A DNA stretch of 64,000 bases from assembly GCA_035308165.1 (NCBI GenBank), contig DATGHC010000030.1, positions 1 through 64,000 on the forward strand, given 5' to 3'. Source of the DNA: DASTCZ01 sp035308165. GTDB taxonomy: Bacteria > Acidobacteriota > Terriglobia > Acidiferrales > UBA7541. The notes beneath the pieces were generated by a model. That model ran no database searches, was not told the origin of the DNA, and saw only the letters and a program-made list of their open reading frames with translations. Of this stretch, positions 16,114-24,783 are shown one piece after another (position 1 is the stretch's first letter; each line of letters begins with the position of its first letter). The translations under genes were made by a program, and so were the position numbers.

Positions 16114-17564
16114 AACCGCGGTCACTCGCGGCGCGAATTGTTGCCGGAATCGTCTGCCTGCACCTCCTGCTCACAGCGCTCCTGGTTGCTTTGGGAGTGT
16201 ATGTGGCTCGCACCGAGTTGCTCTCCGCATTTGACGTGAGCCTGCAGGCCAAGGCGCTCAGTGTGCGGGCGCTGGTGCGATATTCGGAAGACGCCTCGCT
16301 CCAGCTGATTTTCGATTCTTCCGGCCTGCCGCCTTCTTCGGATCCAACGCATCCGGACAAGTTTATTGTTTACCGTGCTGATGCAAGCATCCTGGCTCAT
16401 ACGCCCGGCTGGTCTGGCCTGCCGGCGGACGTGAAACCCAGCACCGGGGACTACGTACGGTATCTCGATGGAAATATTCCGTTCCGGGCGGTTACCCTTC
16501 GTGATGTCCCGATACTTGACCGTGAGGAAGACGCCACCGTTCCCGTTGCGAAAATCACCGTGGTTTACGCGGCGTCACGGCTGGGCGTCAGAGACCGGGT
16601 ATGGCGAGTGGGGATTTTCCTGGGCGCGGCTGGCTTGCTGCTGCTCATTCCCATGACCTCGCTGACCGTTTGGGCCGTCCGTCGAAGCTTCAACCCGCTT
16701 CACGATTTGGCCGACCGCGCAGGAAAAATTACTGTCCGGCAATGGTCGTTCGACGCGCCCTCCGAAGCCCTGACCACGCCAGAGCTGGCCCCGTTGACGG
16801 AAGCGCTGAGGATGCTGGTCTCCCGGTTGCGCGATTCATTTGCGCGCCAACGCCAGTTCACCGGGGATCTTGCCCATGAATTGAAAACCTCCGTGGCCAT
16901 CATCAAATCGGGCGCCCAGGTGCTGTTGCATAATCAAAGATCGGCGGCGGAATATCGCGCCGGGATTGAAGAATTGCTGACCGATTGCGAGCGTATGGAG
17001 TCCCTGGTGGAAAGAATGTTGAGGTTGGCGCGCGTGGAGCAGTGGTCGGATGAAGGTGCACGCGAACGTTTTGCCACGGTTGAAGTGGCCGCTACCTGCG
17101 AAGCGGCCATCAGCCGCGTCACGGTTCTTGCGGCGGCAAAAAATGTTCACATAAAATTCGACCGAATCGGACGGGTTCAACTTCACGCCGATCCCGAAGA
17201 TCTGGAGCTGGTTTGGGTGAATCTTCTGGACAACGCCGTGCGCCACAGTCCTGAAGGCTCAACCGTCGATCTCCGTTTGCAGCGTGACCAGGACGGTCAC
17301 TCGACCATTCAAGTCTCGGACGCGGGAGAAGGGATTCCCGCCGAAGAAATCCCTCGGGTATTTGAGCGGTTCCATCGGGGAGAAAACTCGAAAGGTCGCG
17401 CCTCGAGCGGTTTTGGCTTGGGGTTGGCCATCTGCAAGGCCATTGTGGAGGCTTATGGCGGCGGTATTCGTTTGGAAAGTGTTATGGGCCGTGGGACGTC
17501 TGTTAGTGTTCAGCTTCCTGCCGATTCCATCGAAGAGGTCGTGTCTGCCTTAAGCCCTGATTAA
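16110..17564 (+). CDS. Membrane sensor histidine kinase, partner of the upstream response regulator
   Basis: 484 residues. A first membrane helix lies at about 9-31, then a periplasmic sensor region of about 135 residues without a recognisable domain, a second helix at about 168-190, a HAMP-like linker (RRSFNPLHDLADRAGKI), the dimerisation helix with phospho-His at about 255 (DLAHELKTSVAI), and the ATPase boxes: N box LVWVNLLDNAVRH, G1 DAGEGIP and G2 SGFGLGLAICKAI. It is the QseC-type layout. The periplasmic region lacks a His- or Cys-rich metal site, so a metal signal is not indicated. Translationally coupled to the regulator (four-base overlap). Confidence 0.92.
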   Translation: MKPRSLAARIVAGIVCLHLLLTALLVALGVYVARTELLSAFDVSLQAKALSVRALVRYSEDASLQLIFDSSGLPPSSDPTHPDKFIVYRADASILAHTPGWSGLPADVKPSTGDYVRYLDGNIPFRAVTLRDVPILDREEDATVPVAKITVVYAASRLGVRDRVWRVGIFLGAAGLLLLIPMTSLTVWAVRRSFNPLHDLADRAGKITVRQWSFDAPSEALTTPELAPLTEALRMLVSRLRDSFARQRQFTGDLAHELKTSVAIIKSGAQVLLHNQRSAAEYRAGIEELLTDCERMESLVERMLRLARVEQWSDEGARERFATVEVAATCEAAISRVTVLAAAKNVHIKFDRIGRVQLHADPEDLELVWVNLLDNAVRHSPEGSTVDLRLQRDQDGHSTIQVSDAGEGIPAEEIPRVFERFHRGENSKGRASSGFGLGLAICKAIVEAYGGGIRLESVMGRGTSVSVQLPADSIEEVVSALSPD

Positions 17565-17645
17565 GCTTCCCAGTTCTACTCTCCAGTGCTTTTCTCGCTC
17601 AAACAGGTGTATTCTGCGCAATCGCAAATGGCGGCTAATTCAGAG

Positions 17646-18941
17646 ATGAAAGTTTTTATTAGCAATGCAGCGCATAAAAAGTGGCAACTGGCACTGGTCA
17701 TCCTGACTTGCGCCGCTGCTGCTGCTGGCGCGCAGATACCTCCTCAGCCGGCTGGTGGCGCCGCTTCCCAGGCCGCAACACCCACCCCTGCCGGCAAGAG
17801 ACTCACGCTTCAGGACGCTTTTGCGAAGGCCGACCAGCAGAACCTGGATTTGGCCGCGGCACGATTGAAGCGGGCCGTTGCGCTTGCCGGCATTATTATC
17901 GCCGGGCAAAGGCCGAATCCCTCGGTTTCATTTTCCGCCACTCGGGATGCGCCGCACGAATCTCTTTTCTTCGACCAACCGCTCGAACTCGGAAGCAAGC
18001 GGTCAAGCCGGATTTCCGAAGCAAATCAGGAAGTCGCGTTGAGCGATGTAGAGATTTCCGCCGCTGCCCGGCATCTTCGCCGCGAGGTGCGCGATGCTTT
18101 TTTTGCCGCGGCACTCGCCTCAGGATTGACCGGCCAGCAGAAACTACTGGTTGACCTGGCGCAAAAACTCCGTGATATCGCGAAATCACGCTTCGATGCG
18201 GGCGATGTCCCCCAACTGGAAGTGATGCAAGCCGATCTGGAGCTGTCTCGTGCGCAAGCGGATTATGAAGTTGCGCGCCAGGAGGAAAAGGTGGCATTCA
18301 GCCGGCTTTCAACACTGCTCAACGAGCCTGCGAGCACGAATTGGGAACTGATCACGCCTCTCGACACCGCTCCGCCTCAAGTTGCGTTGCAGGATTTGAT
18401 CGCGCGAGCCTCGGATGCCAACCCGGATTTGCAGCATCTGGCCAAGGAGGCCCTCGTGGAACAGGCGCGCGAGAAGATCTTCCGTTCTGAGCGTGTTCCT
18501 GACGTGACCGCCGAGTTTGGCGCGGACTTTAATGCCCCCGGCGACTATCGGATTGGCGCTCGAGGCCAACTTACCGTTGGATTGCCCATTTTTTCGCGGT
18601 ACCAGGGCGAGCTTGCGCAGTCTTCCGCCACACAGAAAATGATTGAAGGGGAAATTTTGGCCACGCGCCGGTCGGTCTCCGGTGACGTGGAAGCTGCATA
18701 CAACGAGCTTGTCGCCCGGCAAACCGAGGTGGATCTCTATCGCCGGACCGTGATTCCCGCGGGCAGGAAACTGGAAAGTCTGGCTGAGGATAGTTATGGT
18801 GCGGGGCGGACCAGTATTCTCGCGGTGCTGGACGCTCAGCGATCCGTTCAACTGAACGAGCACGACTATCTCCAGAGCCTATTCGAGTTGCAGCAGGCCT
18901 TCGCGGTATTGGAAGAAATCGTGGGAGCAGCACTGGATTGA
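17646..18941 (+). CDS. TolC-family outer-membrane efflux protein
   Basis: About 431 residues from ATG 17646. ATG 17628 and GTG 17586 are in frame, and no strong RBS separates them. The signal peptide ALVILTCAAAAAGAQ fits the 17646 start. Two OEP domains follow: LTLQDAFAKADQQNLDLAAARL and, half a protein later, LQDLIARASDANPDLQHLAKEALVEQ, each the start of a long coiled-coil hairpin. It forms the trimeric outer-membrane channel of the efflux system whose adaptor and inner-membrane pump come next. By sequence style it is nearer to CzcC/CusC-like factors than to E. coli TolC. The adaptor gene starts within a few bases of its stop. Confidence 0.88.
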   Translation: MKVFISNAAHKKWQLALVILTCAAAAAGAQIPPQPAGGAASQAATPTPAGKRLTLQDAFAKADQQNLDLAAARLKRAVALAGIIIAGQRPNPSVSFSATRDAPHESLFFDQPLELGSKRSSRISEANQEVALSDVEISAAARHLRREVRDAFFAAALASGLTGQQKLLVDLAQKLRDIAKSRFDAGDVPQLEVMQADLELSRAQADYEVARQEEKVAFSRLSTLLNEPASTNWELITPLDTAPPQVALQDLIARASDANPDLQHLAKEALVEQAREKIFRSERVPDVTAEFGADFNAPGDYRIGARGQLTVGLPIFSRYQGELAQSSATQKMIEGEILATRRSVSGDVEAAYNELVARQTEVDLYRRTVIPAGRKLESLAEDSYGAGRTSILAVLDAQRSVQLNEHDYLQSLFELQQAFAVLEEIVGAALD

Positions 18942-18943
18942 AC

Positions 18944-20161
18944 ATGCGAATAAATGAACGCGTCATTTTAAGACCAATGTCCATTAGCGGATTCAGGTGG
19001 TTTGCTTTCAGCGTACTCGTCGCCTGCCTGAGTGCCGGTTGTTCCAAAGGCGGCGCTTCGGACGAGTCCGACACCCCCAAGGAAGGCGCCACAGTCGCTC
19101 AAGTCACTCTGACGGAAGTGACCCGCGCCGACATCAGCCGCGTTCTCCAGCTCAACGGATCCATAGCCGCGGTCCCAAACCTTGACGTGAAGGTGAGTGC
19201 CTTCGTTCCCGGACGGATCGCCGAGCTCAAGGTTGCCGAAGGAGACAGAGTCAGCGCGGGACAATTGATCGCTCAAATTGACGATCGTTCCTTTCGCGAC
19301 CAGCTTACCCAGGCGGAAGCCGGGAAAGCGCAGGCCGAAGCCAACGTCGAAAGTGCCAAGCTCAATCTGGCCCGAAACGAGGATTTGGTTCAACGCGGAA
19401 TCGCGGCGCGCAAAGACTTGGAAGACGCTCGCACCGAATCAAGCGTCACCGCGGCCGCATTGAAGCAGGCTGTCGCCGCGCTTTCGATAGCCCAATTGCA
19501 ATTAACGCGGACCGAAATTCACTCGCCCATCGCCGGCACGGTCGTGAAACGGTTCGTTAGCGGCGGTGAACAGGTGGATGGCACCGCGGCGACTCCGATT
19601 GTTGAGGTAGCTTCGCTCGGCGAAGTGGAACTGCAGGCAAACATACCCGCAGCCGATCTTTCCCACCTTCCCATTGGACGAGCCGTGCGGCTCGCCTCTA
19701 CCGCCTTTCCCGGCAAGAATTTCAGCGGGCGCGTGGTTGCAGTTTCACAGGCAGTGGACCCCGCCACCAATGCAGGCATGGTTCGCATTCGCATTCCCAA
19801 TGGCAACGGCGAACTGCGCCTGGGAATGTTTTTGGGCGCCCAGGTGCCTGTGGAAACGCATTTGAAGGCACTTGGCGTACCGCCTCAGGCCATTTACCGC
19901 GACGATCAAGGGGCTGCCAGGGTTTTTATCGTGCAGGGAGATCAAGCTACCGCGTCCCCCGTCAAGTTGGGAATTGAAACGCTCGACCGGGCTGAACTAA
20001 TTGAAGGAGTCAAGGAAGGCGATAAGGTGATTCTATCCGGCGGCTATGGCTTGGGCGACAAAGCAAAAGTCTCGGTGGAAGCGGCGGATAAAGAAGGGAA
20101 GAAAGACGCCAAGCCCGACGATAAGAAAGACGATAAGGACGATAAGAAGGACGACAAATAA
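18944..20161 (+). CDS. RND efflux periplasmic adaptor lipoprotein (MFP family)
   Basis: 405 residues from ATG 18944, two bases after the TolC-family stop. The signal sequence ends in LSAGC (Cys33), a lipobox, so it should be lipid-anchored. The adaptor pattern is clear: barrel-sandwich/lipoyl half-motifs (VPGRIAELKVAEGDRVSAGQ and HSPIAGTVVKRFVSGGEQVD) flank a coiled-coil hairpin of about 80 residues (QAEAGKAQAEANVESAKLNL), then a beta-barrel and a membrane-proximal domain (GVPPQAIYRDDQGAARVFIV). The last 25-30 residues are almost only Asp and Lys, an odd low-complexity tail. It bridges the pump encoded next and the outer-membrane channel. Confidence 0.92.
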   Translation: MRINERVILRPMSISGFRWFAFSVLVACLSAGCSKGGASDESDTPKEGATVAQVTLTEVTRADISRVLQLNGSIAAVPNLDVKVSAFVPGRIAELKVAEGDRVSAGQLIAQIDDRSFRDQLTQAEAGKAQAEANVESAKLNLARNEDLVQRGIAARKDLEDARTESSVTAAALKQAVAALSIAQLQLTRTEIHSPIAGTVVKRFVSGGEQVDGTAATPIVEVASLGEVELQANIPAADLSHLPIGRAVRLASTAFPGKNFSGRVVAVSQAVDPATNAGMVRIRIPNGNGELRLGMFLGAQVPVETHLKALGVPPQAIYRDDQGAARVFIVQGDQATASPVKLGIETLDRAELIEGVKEGDKVILSGGYGLGDKAKVSVEAADKEGKKDAKPDDKKDDKDDKKDDK

Positions 20162-20163
20162 TT

Positions 20164-23100
20164 ATGAATATCGTCCGCATCAGCCGCGACAACCGCTTCG
20201 CGGTTTATCTGGTCACCGCGCTCTTGTTTGCCGCGGGACTGTGGGCCGTCTTTCAGCTCCCCAGTAACATCTATCCCGAAGTTAATTTTCCGCGGATCAT
20301 GATCCTGGCGCACGCCGGAGACTTGCCACCCGAGACCATGCTGGTGTCCGTCACCCGCCCTCTGGAAAGCGCGGCCATGACCGTGCAGGGCGTCTATCGT
20401 GTCCGTTCAAAAACGATTCGTGGCGCATCCGAAATTTCCGTAATCTTCAATCCCAACGCGGACATGCAATATTCGTTGCAGCTTCTTCAGGGCAGTGTGA
20501 ACGAGGCCCGCGCGGATATTCCCCCCGAAACGATCATTCAAGTGGAACGCGTCAGTCCAACCGTTTTTCCCGTGATCAGCTTGATTTTGAACGGCAACGT
20601 CCCCGGTCAGGATTTGCGCGATCAGGCCTTTTACGTTCTCAAACCCATGCTCAGCCGCGTGCCCGGCGTGGGAATCATCGAAGTGCAGGCATCCGACACC
20701 CGTCAAATCCAGGTAATCGCCGATCCCCAAAAAATGATCGCCCACCGGTTGTCGCTGGTGGATCTGGCCGACCGCTTGAAGGCCACCAACGAAGTTACTT
20801 CCGTGGGAAAGCTGAATAAAGATTACTTGCAGTACCTGGTGCTGACCACTAGTCAGTTCACGTCGCTCGATCAAATCCGGAACACCGTCGTAGATACGCA
20901 GGGTTCGACTCCCGTCCATCTGAGCGATGTCGCCCAAGTGGTTGACGGCGTGGAAGACCGCACGATTCTGGTCACCGGGAATGGAGAGTCGGCCGCGCTC
21001 CTCAATATCTCCAGGCAAATCGGCGGAAACATTCTTCAACTTGGCACGCAAGTGAAGGAAATGGTCGCTAATTTGGGCAGCGCCATCCCGAAGACCTTGC
21101 ACATTTCGTTGGTGTATGACCTGGCGGAATTCGTTCAGGAGTCCATTGACAGCGTGCGGGATGCCATCCTGATTGGCGCATTCCTGGCCGTGCTCATATT
21201 GTTTGGGTTCCTCCGCGAAGTTAAGTCAACCCTCATTGCCGCGATCTCACTGCCCTTGTCGGTTGTGGGCACATTCTTCTTCATAAAGGCCCTGGGCGGA
21301 ACCATCAATTTGATGTCCCTCGGTGGGCTGGCCATCGCCATCGGTCTGATCATTGACGATGCCGTTGTGGTTATCGAAAATATCTACCGGCATTTGGGCC
21401 TGGGAGAGTCCGCGGCAGACGCCGCCGAACGAGGGACCGCGGAGTTAATTGGGCCCGTCGTCGGGTCAACCGCCACAACCCTGGTGGTTTTTCTTCCCTT
21501 AGGCCTGTTGACTGGATTCGTCGGCGACTTTTTCCGTTCCCTCTGCCTGACCCTGGGCGTCTCCATTCTGCTTTCACTGGTTTTCGCTCTGACGTTGATT
21601 CCTCTACTTTCGCAGAGATTCCTATCCGCCGGGGCCTATCGCAAATCTTCCGGAAAGTTCATTGAGCCCGTGAACCGTGCCTACGAACGGTCTGTGAAAT
21701 GGGCTTTGCGTCATCGAATCTGGATCGCCGGGATCACACTGATCACTATGGCGCTGGGAGTGTATCTCTACTTCCAACTGGAATCGGACTATCTTCCGGA
21801 AATGGACGAAGGTGGCTATGTGCTTGACTACATCACTCCGCCTGGAACTTCGTTAGCCACCACCGATACCATGGTTCGCAAATTTGAAAAGCGCATTAAG
21901 GAAATGCCCGAGACGGCCGCATTCTCGCGCCGTACGGGCGCGGAGATGGGTCTTTACGCCACGCAACAGAACAAGGGCGACATCCTCGTCAAACTCGTTC
22001 CACGATCACAACGCAAGCTCACTACCGAGGACATTATGGCGGAACTTCGCCCTCTCGTGGTTCAGGACGCTCCCGGAGTTGAAATCGAGTTCACACAAAT
22101 ACTCCAAGATATGCTCGGCGATTTACAGGGAACGCCCGAACCGGTGGAAGTTAAGCTATTCGGTGACAATGTGAACTCGCTGGAACAGGTCGCCGATGAG
22201 GTCAGCGATAAAATTCAAAAAATTCCGGGGATCGTGGATTTCAAGGGAATCCAGAAAGGTAATCCGGAGATTGTGTTTCACGTGGATCCCACACTGGCTG
22301 GCCGTGTGGGATTGAGTGTCGACCAGATCACTCAACAAGTGAGCGCGGGGCTGCTGGGTGTCACTGAGACTTCGCTGCGACAGGGCGACCGCACTATCGA
22401 TATCCGCGTGCGCTTCCCGGACACTTTCCGGTACAACTACACCGATATTGCGCAATATCCGATCGTCACACAAGCAAAACAGATCGTGCCCCTGAATTCC
22501 CTCGCGACTGTAGAGCAGGTGCAGGGAGAGAACCAACTTCTGCGGGAAAACCAACGGCTGATGGTTTCGCTCACCGCGCGTCTCGAAAATCGCGACCTTG
22601 GCAGCACGATGGACGACGTCCAGAAAATGATGAGCACGATCAAGCTGCCCACAGGTGTCACGTACGAAGCCGGCGGGCAATACGAGGCCCAGCAACAATC
22701 CTTTAAGGAATTGCTGGGGGTCCTGGCTTTGGCACTGACCGCTGTATTCACCGTGCTGGTCATTCAGTTTCGCGCCATCCGTCCCTCGCTAATCATAATT
22801 TCCGCCGCGCCTCTTTCCCTGGTAGGCGTGTTTGCCATGTTGCTGGTCACCGGAACTCCCTTGAATTTTTCTTCCTTCATGGGGATCATCTTGATGGTTG
22901 GGTTGGTGGTGAAGAACGGCATCATCTTATTCGAGTATGTAGGGAAGCTTCGCGAAGAAGGCATGCCCCTGGATGAAGCGCTAGCTGCCGCCGGCCGCAT
23001 TCGCGTGCGGCCGATTTTGATGACCACGCTCGCGACTCTGTTTGGCCTCCTCCCTCTGGCCCTGAAACTGGGAGCCGGCGCTGAGGTGCAGAGCCCGCTG

Positions 23101-23214
23101 GCGCTTGCCGTCATTGGTGGATTGTTGCTTTCCACCTTCATCACGTTATTTGTCATGCCGACCATGTATTCCCTGATCGAGCATGACAAAAAGCCGGAAG
23201 CAGCGCAGCCGTAA
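20164..23214 (+). CDS. RND-family efflux pump, inner-membrane subunit
   Basis: 1016 residues with the typical RND layout: helix 1 near residues 12-30, a large periplasmic domain, helices 2-6, a second periplasmic domain and helices 8-12. The proton-relay pair is present in helix 4 (AIGLIIDDAVVVIENIY), as is the helix-10 Lys (VGLVVKNGIILFEYV). The Asp-Asp pair favours the drug or hydrophobe (HAE-1) class over the heavy-metal class, which usually has a single Asp there. It is driven by the proton gradient and works with the adaptor and channel genes just upstream. The gene begins three bases after the adaptor. Substrate cannot be told from sequence. Confidence 0.94.
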   Translation: MNIVRISRDNRFAVYLVTALLFAAGLWAVFQLPSNIYPEVNFPRIMILAHAGDLPPETMLVSVTRPLESAAMTVQGVYRVRSKTIRGASEISVIFNPNADMQYSLQLLQGSVNEARADIPPETIIQVERVSPTVFPVISLILNGNVPGQDLRDQAFYVLKPMLSRVPGVGIIEVQASDTRQIQVIADPQKMIAHRLSLVDLADRLKATNEVTSVGKLNKDYLQYLVLTTSQFTSLDQIRNTVVDTQGSTPVHLSDVAQVVDGVEDRTILVTGNGESAALLNISRQIGGNILQLGTQVKEMVANLGSAIPKTLHISLVYDLAEFVQESIDSVRDAILIGAFLAVLILFGFLREVKSTLIAAISLPLSVVGTFFFIKALGGTINLMSLGGLAIAIGLIIDDAVVVIENIYRHLGLGESAADAAERGTAELIGPVVGSTATTLVVFLPLGLLTGFVGDFFRSLCLTLGVSILLSLVFALTLIPLLSQRFLSAGAYRKSSGKFIEPVNRAYERSVKWALRHRIWIAGITLITMALGVYLYFQLESDYLPEMDEGGYVLDYITPPGTSLATTDTMVRKFEKRIKEMPETAAFSRRTGAEMGLYATQQNKGDILVKLVPRSQRKLTTEDIMAELRPLVVQDAPGVEIEFTQILQDMLGDLQGTPEPVEVKLFGDNVNSLEQVADEVSDKIQKIPGIVDFKGIQKGNPEIVFHVDPTLAGRVGLSVDQITQQVSAGLLGVTETSLRQGDRTIDIRVRFPDTFRYNYTDIAQYPIVTQAKQIVPLNSLATVEQVQGENQLLRENQRLMVSLTARLENRDLGSTMDDVQKMMSTIKLPTGVTYEAGGQYEAQQQSFKELLGVLALALTAVFTVLVIQFRAIRPSLIIISAAPLSLVGVFAMLLVTGTPLNFSSFMGIILMVGLVVKNGIILFEYVGKLREEGMPLDEALAAAGRIRVRPILMTTLATLFGLLPLALKLGAGAEVQSPLALAVIGGLLLSTFITLFVMPTMYSLIEHDKKPEAAQP

Positions 23215-23245
23215 ATTGTCCATCCCCACCCGTGAAAAAGCTGGT

Positions 23246-23273
23246 TTGAGATCGGGTTCGCTGGTTGTATTCT
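23246..23273 (+). promoter_or_regulatory. Predicted promoter of the beta-lactamase-like gene
   Basis: TTGAGA at 23246-23251, 16 bases, then TATTCT at 23268-23273. The ATG follows only six bases later at 23280, so the transcript would be leaderless or nearly so, in keeping with the absence of a Shine-Dalgarno sequence. Confidence 0.4.
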
Positions 23274-23279
23274 CCGCTC

Positions 23280-24179
23280 ATGTGCCAAGCTAAGCACAAG
23301 CTCTCGATTGCCGTTCTGATCGTTGCGATAAGCTTTGTTGTCATTTCACCCGCAAGAGCTCAGCGGGAATTGCCTGTCCGGGCTGAAGTTGAAAAGCTAA
23401 TCCGTGATAGTGGCGCCGAAGTAGGCCTGGCCTTTCAAACACTGGACGGTAAGCACCAGCTCTTTCTCAATGAAGACAAGTCGTTCCACGCTGCCAGCAC
23501 CATGAAGGTCCCAGTGATGATCGAGCTGTTCGCTCAGGCCCATGACGGCAAAGTTCACTTGAACGATCCGCTACCCATAAAAAATAGTTTCAGTAGCATT
23601 GTGGATGGCAGCCCCTACAAGCTCGACTCCGCCGATGATTCCGAAGCAGATATTTACAAAGTCATAGGGACCACTTGGACCTTGAGTCAGCTCTGTGAGG
23701 CGATGATTACTCACAGCAGCAATCTCGCTGCGAATCTGCTGATTGAAAAACTTGGCGCTGAGAATATTCAGCGCCGGGTGGCGAGTCTGCATGCCGAAGG
23801 AATGGTTGTGTTGCGGGGAGTGGAAGACAATAAGGCTTTTGAGGCTGGCCGGAACAACACCACCACGGCTCGCGCTCTTCTGATTTTGCTCCAGGCCATA
23901 GCCACCGACCGCGCCGGAGACGCTGACTCCTGCCATGAAATGATGGAAATTCTGAAGCGACAAACATTTAACGAAGCCATACCTGCGGGACTCCCGCCAG
24001 GTATCTCTGTGGCCCACAAAACCGGCGAAATCACAGGAATTCACCACGACGCAGCGATTGTTCTGGCTCCTCGTCCATTCGTAATCGTCCTGCTGGTGAA
24101 GGGAATCAATGACCGCGACAAGAGTTCCGCCCTGATGGCCGCCATCACCAGAGTTATTTACCAGGCTTCGCAGAACTAA
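23280..24179 (+). CDS. Class A beta-lactamase-like serine hydrolase
   Basis: 299 residues from ATG 23280, with a signal peptide ending ARAQ. Penicillin-binding motifs in order: SxxK as STMK (Ser at about 72) in FHAASTMKVPVMIELF; the second motif as HSSN (about 144-147) where active class A enzymes have SDN; a VEDNKAFEAGRNNTT segment in the omega-loop region; and KTG in AHKTGEITG (about 247-249). The fold assignment to the class A beta-lactamase superfamily is good, but the S-S-N variant and the uncertain general-base Glu mean true beta-lactam hydrolysis is not assured. It is a single gene after the RND operon. A BlaI-like regulator lies 12 kb away without obvious linkage. Confidence 0.8.
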   Translation: MCQAKHKLSIAVLIVAISFVVISPARAQRELPVRAEVEKLIRDSGAEVGLAFQTLDGKHQLFLNEDKSFHAASTMKVPVMIELFAQAHDGKVHLNDPLPIKNSFSSIVDGSPYKLDSADDSEADIYKVIGTTWTLSQLCEAMITHSSNLAANLLIEKLGAENIQRRVASLHAEGMVVLRGVEDNKAFEAGRNNTTTARALLILLQAIATDRAGDADSCHEMMEILKRQTFNEAIPAGLPPGISVAHKTGEITGIHHDAAIVLAPRPFVIVLLVKGINDRDKSSALMAAITRVIYQASQN

Positions 24180-24276
24180 AGTTTCGGGGAGGTTACAAAT
24201 TCTAAATTCACGCGCCTGGTCCTGCGCAGGCACGTTCTGTGATTCAACATCCCCGAAAATCACTTCAACAATCTTC

Positions 24277-24305
24277 TTGCGTCTGCGCGGGTGACTCCTT
24301 AATAT
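24277..24305 (+). promoter_or_regulatory. Predicted promoter of the XRE regulator gene
   Basis: TTGCGT at 24277-24282, 17 bases, TAATAT at 24300-24305. Transcription would start near 24312, about 19 bases before the GTG start at 24331. Confidence 0.45.
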
Positions 24306-24330
24306 AACCGCTGGTCGTTGAGCTTAGTCC

Positions 24331-24756
24331 GTGCCCAAAGAAAAGCCCAAAGTAAATATCGGCCAGGTGATTCGCGCTTACCGCGGTCAACGCGGCTTGT
24401 CTCAGGGAGACATTGAGCGCCGCACCGGCTTGCTCCGCTGCTACTTGTCACGCGTGGAAAACGGACATACTGTCCCTTCACTGGAAACACTCGCAAAAAT
24501 CGCGGAAGCCATGGACATCGCTCTGGCCGATTTCTTTCCGGGCGCGGAAACCCAGCACGATCGCGAAACTCAGAAAATGCTTGGCGAGCTTTCCGAGGAC
24601 GAAATCCGCTTCCTCTCCGAAATCAAAAAATATAGTTCCACGCTTTCCGATGGCGACAAGCGGCTGGTGCTGGCCATGATCCGCAAAATGGCCACCATCG
24701 CGCCGCCTCCGCAGCCGGTCCGCAAAGCTGTCGCCCCCCGTCGCCACGCGTACTAA
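24331..24756 (+). CDS. XRE-family helix-turn-helix transcriptional regulator
   Basis: 141 residues with a GTG start. Residues about 8-62 form a Cro/CI-type HTH (IGQVIRAYRGQRGLSQGDIE, then LLRCYLSRVENGHTVPSLETL). The C-terminal half (about 75-125) is a charged helical region with LSEDEIRFLSEIKKYSSTLS and LVLAMIRKMA, probably for dimerisation, and a basic Pro-rich tail. No ligand or protease domain is seen. A perfect 16-base palindrome begins at its stop codon and precedes the cyclophilin gene, which suggests the regulator acts there. Its targets are otherwise unknown. Confidence 0.85.
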   Translation: MPKEKPKVNIGQVIRAYRGQRGLSQGDIERRTGLLRCYLSRVENGHTVPSLETLAKIAEAMDIALADFFPGAETQHDRETQKMLGELSEDEIRFLSEIKKYSSTLSDGDKRLVLAMIRKMATIAPPPQPVRKAVAPRRHAY

Positions 24757-24770
24757 TTCCAATTGGAATT
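24755..24770. promoter_or_regulatory. Perfect 16-base palindrome between the XRE and cyclophilin genes
   Basis: AATTCCAATTGGAATT reads the same on both strands. It begins inside the stop codon of the XRE gene and ends 13 bases before the cyclophilin ATG, overlapping the region of its ribosome-binding site. It is the size of an operator for a dimeric XRE regulator. Confidence 0.4.
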
Positions 24771-24783
24771 GAAGGTGATTCAC

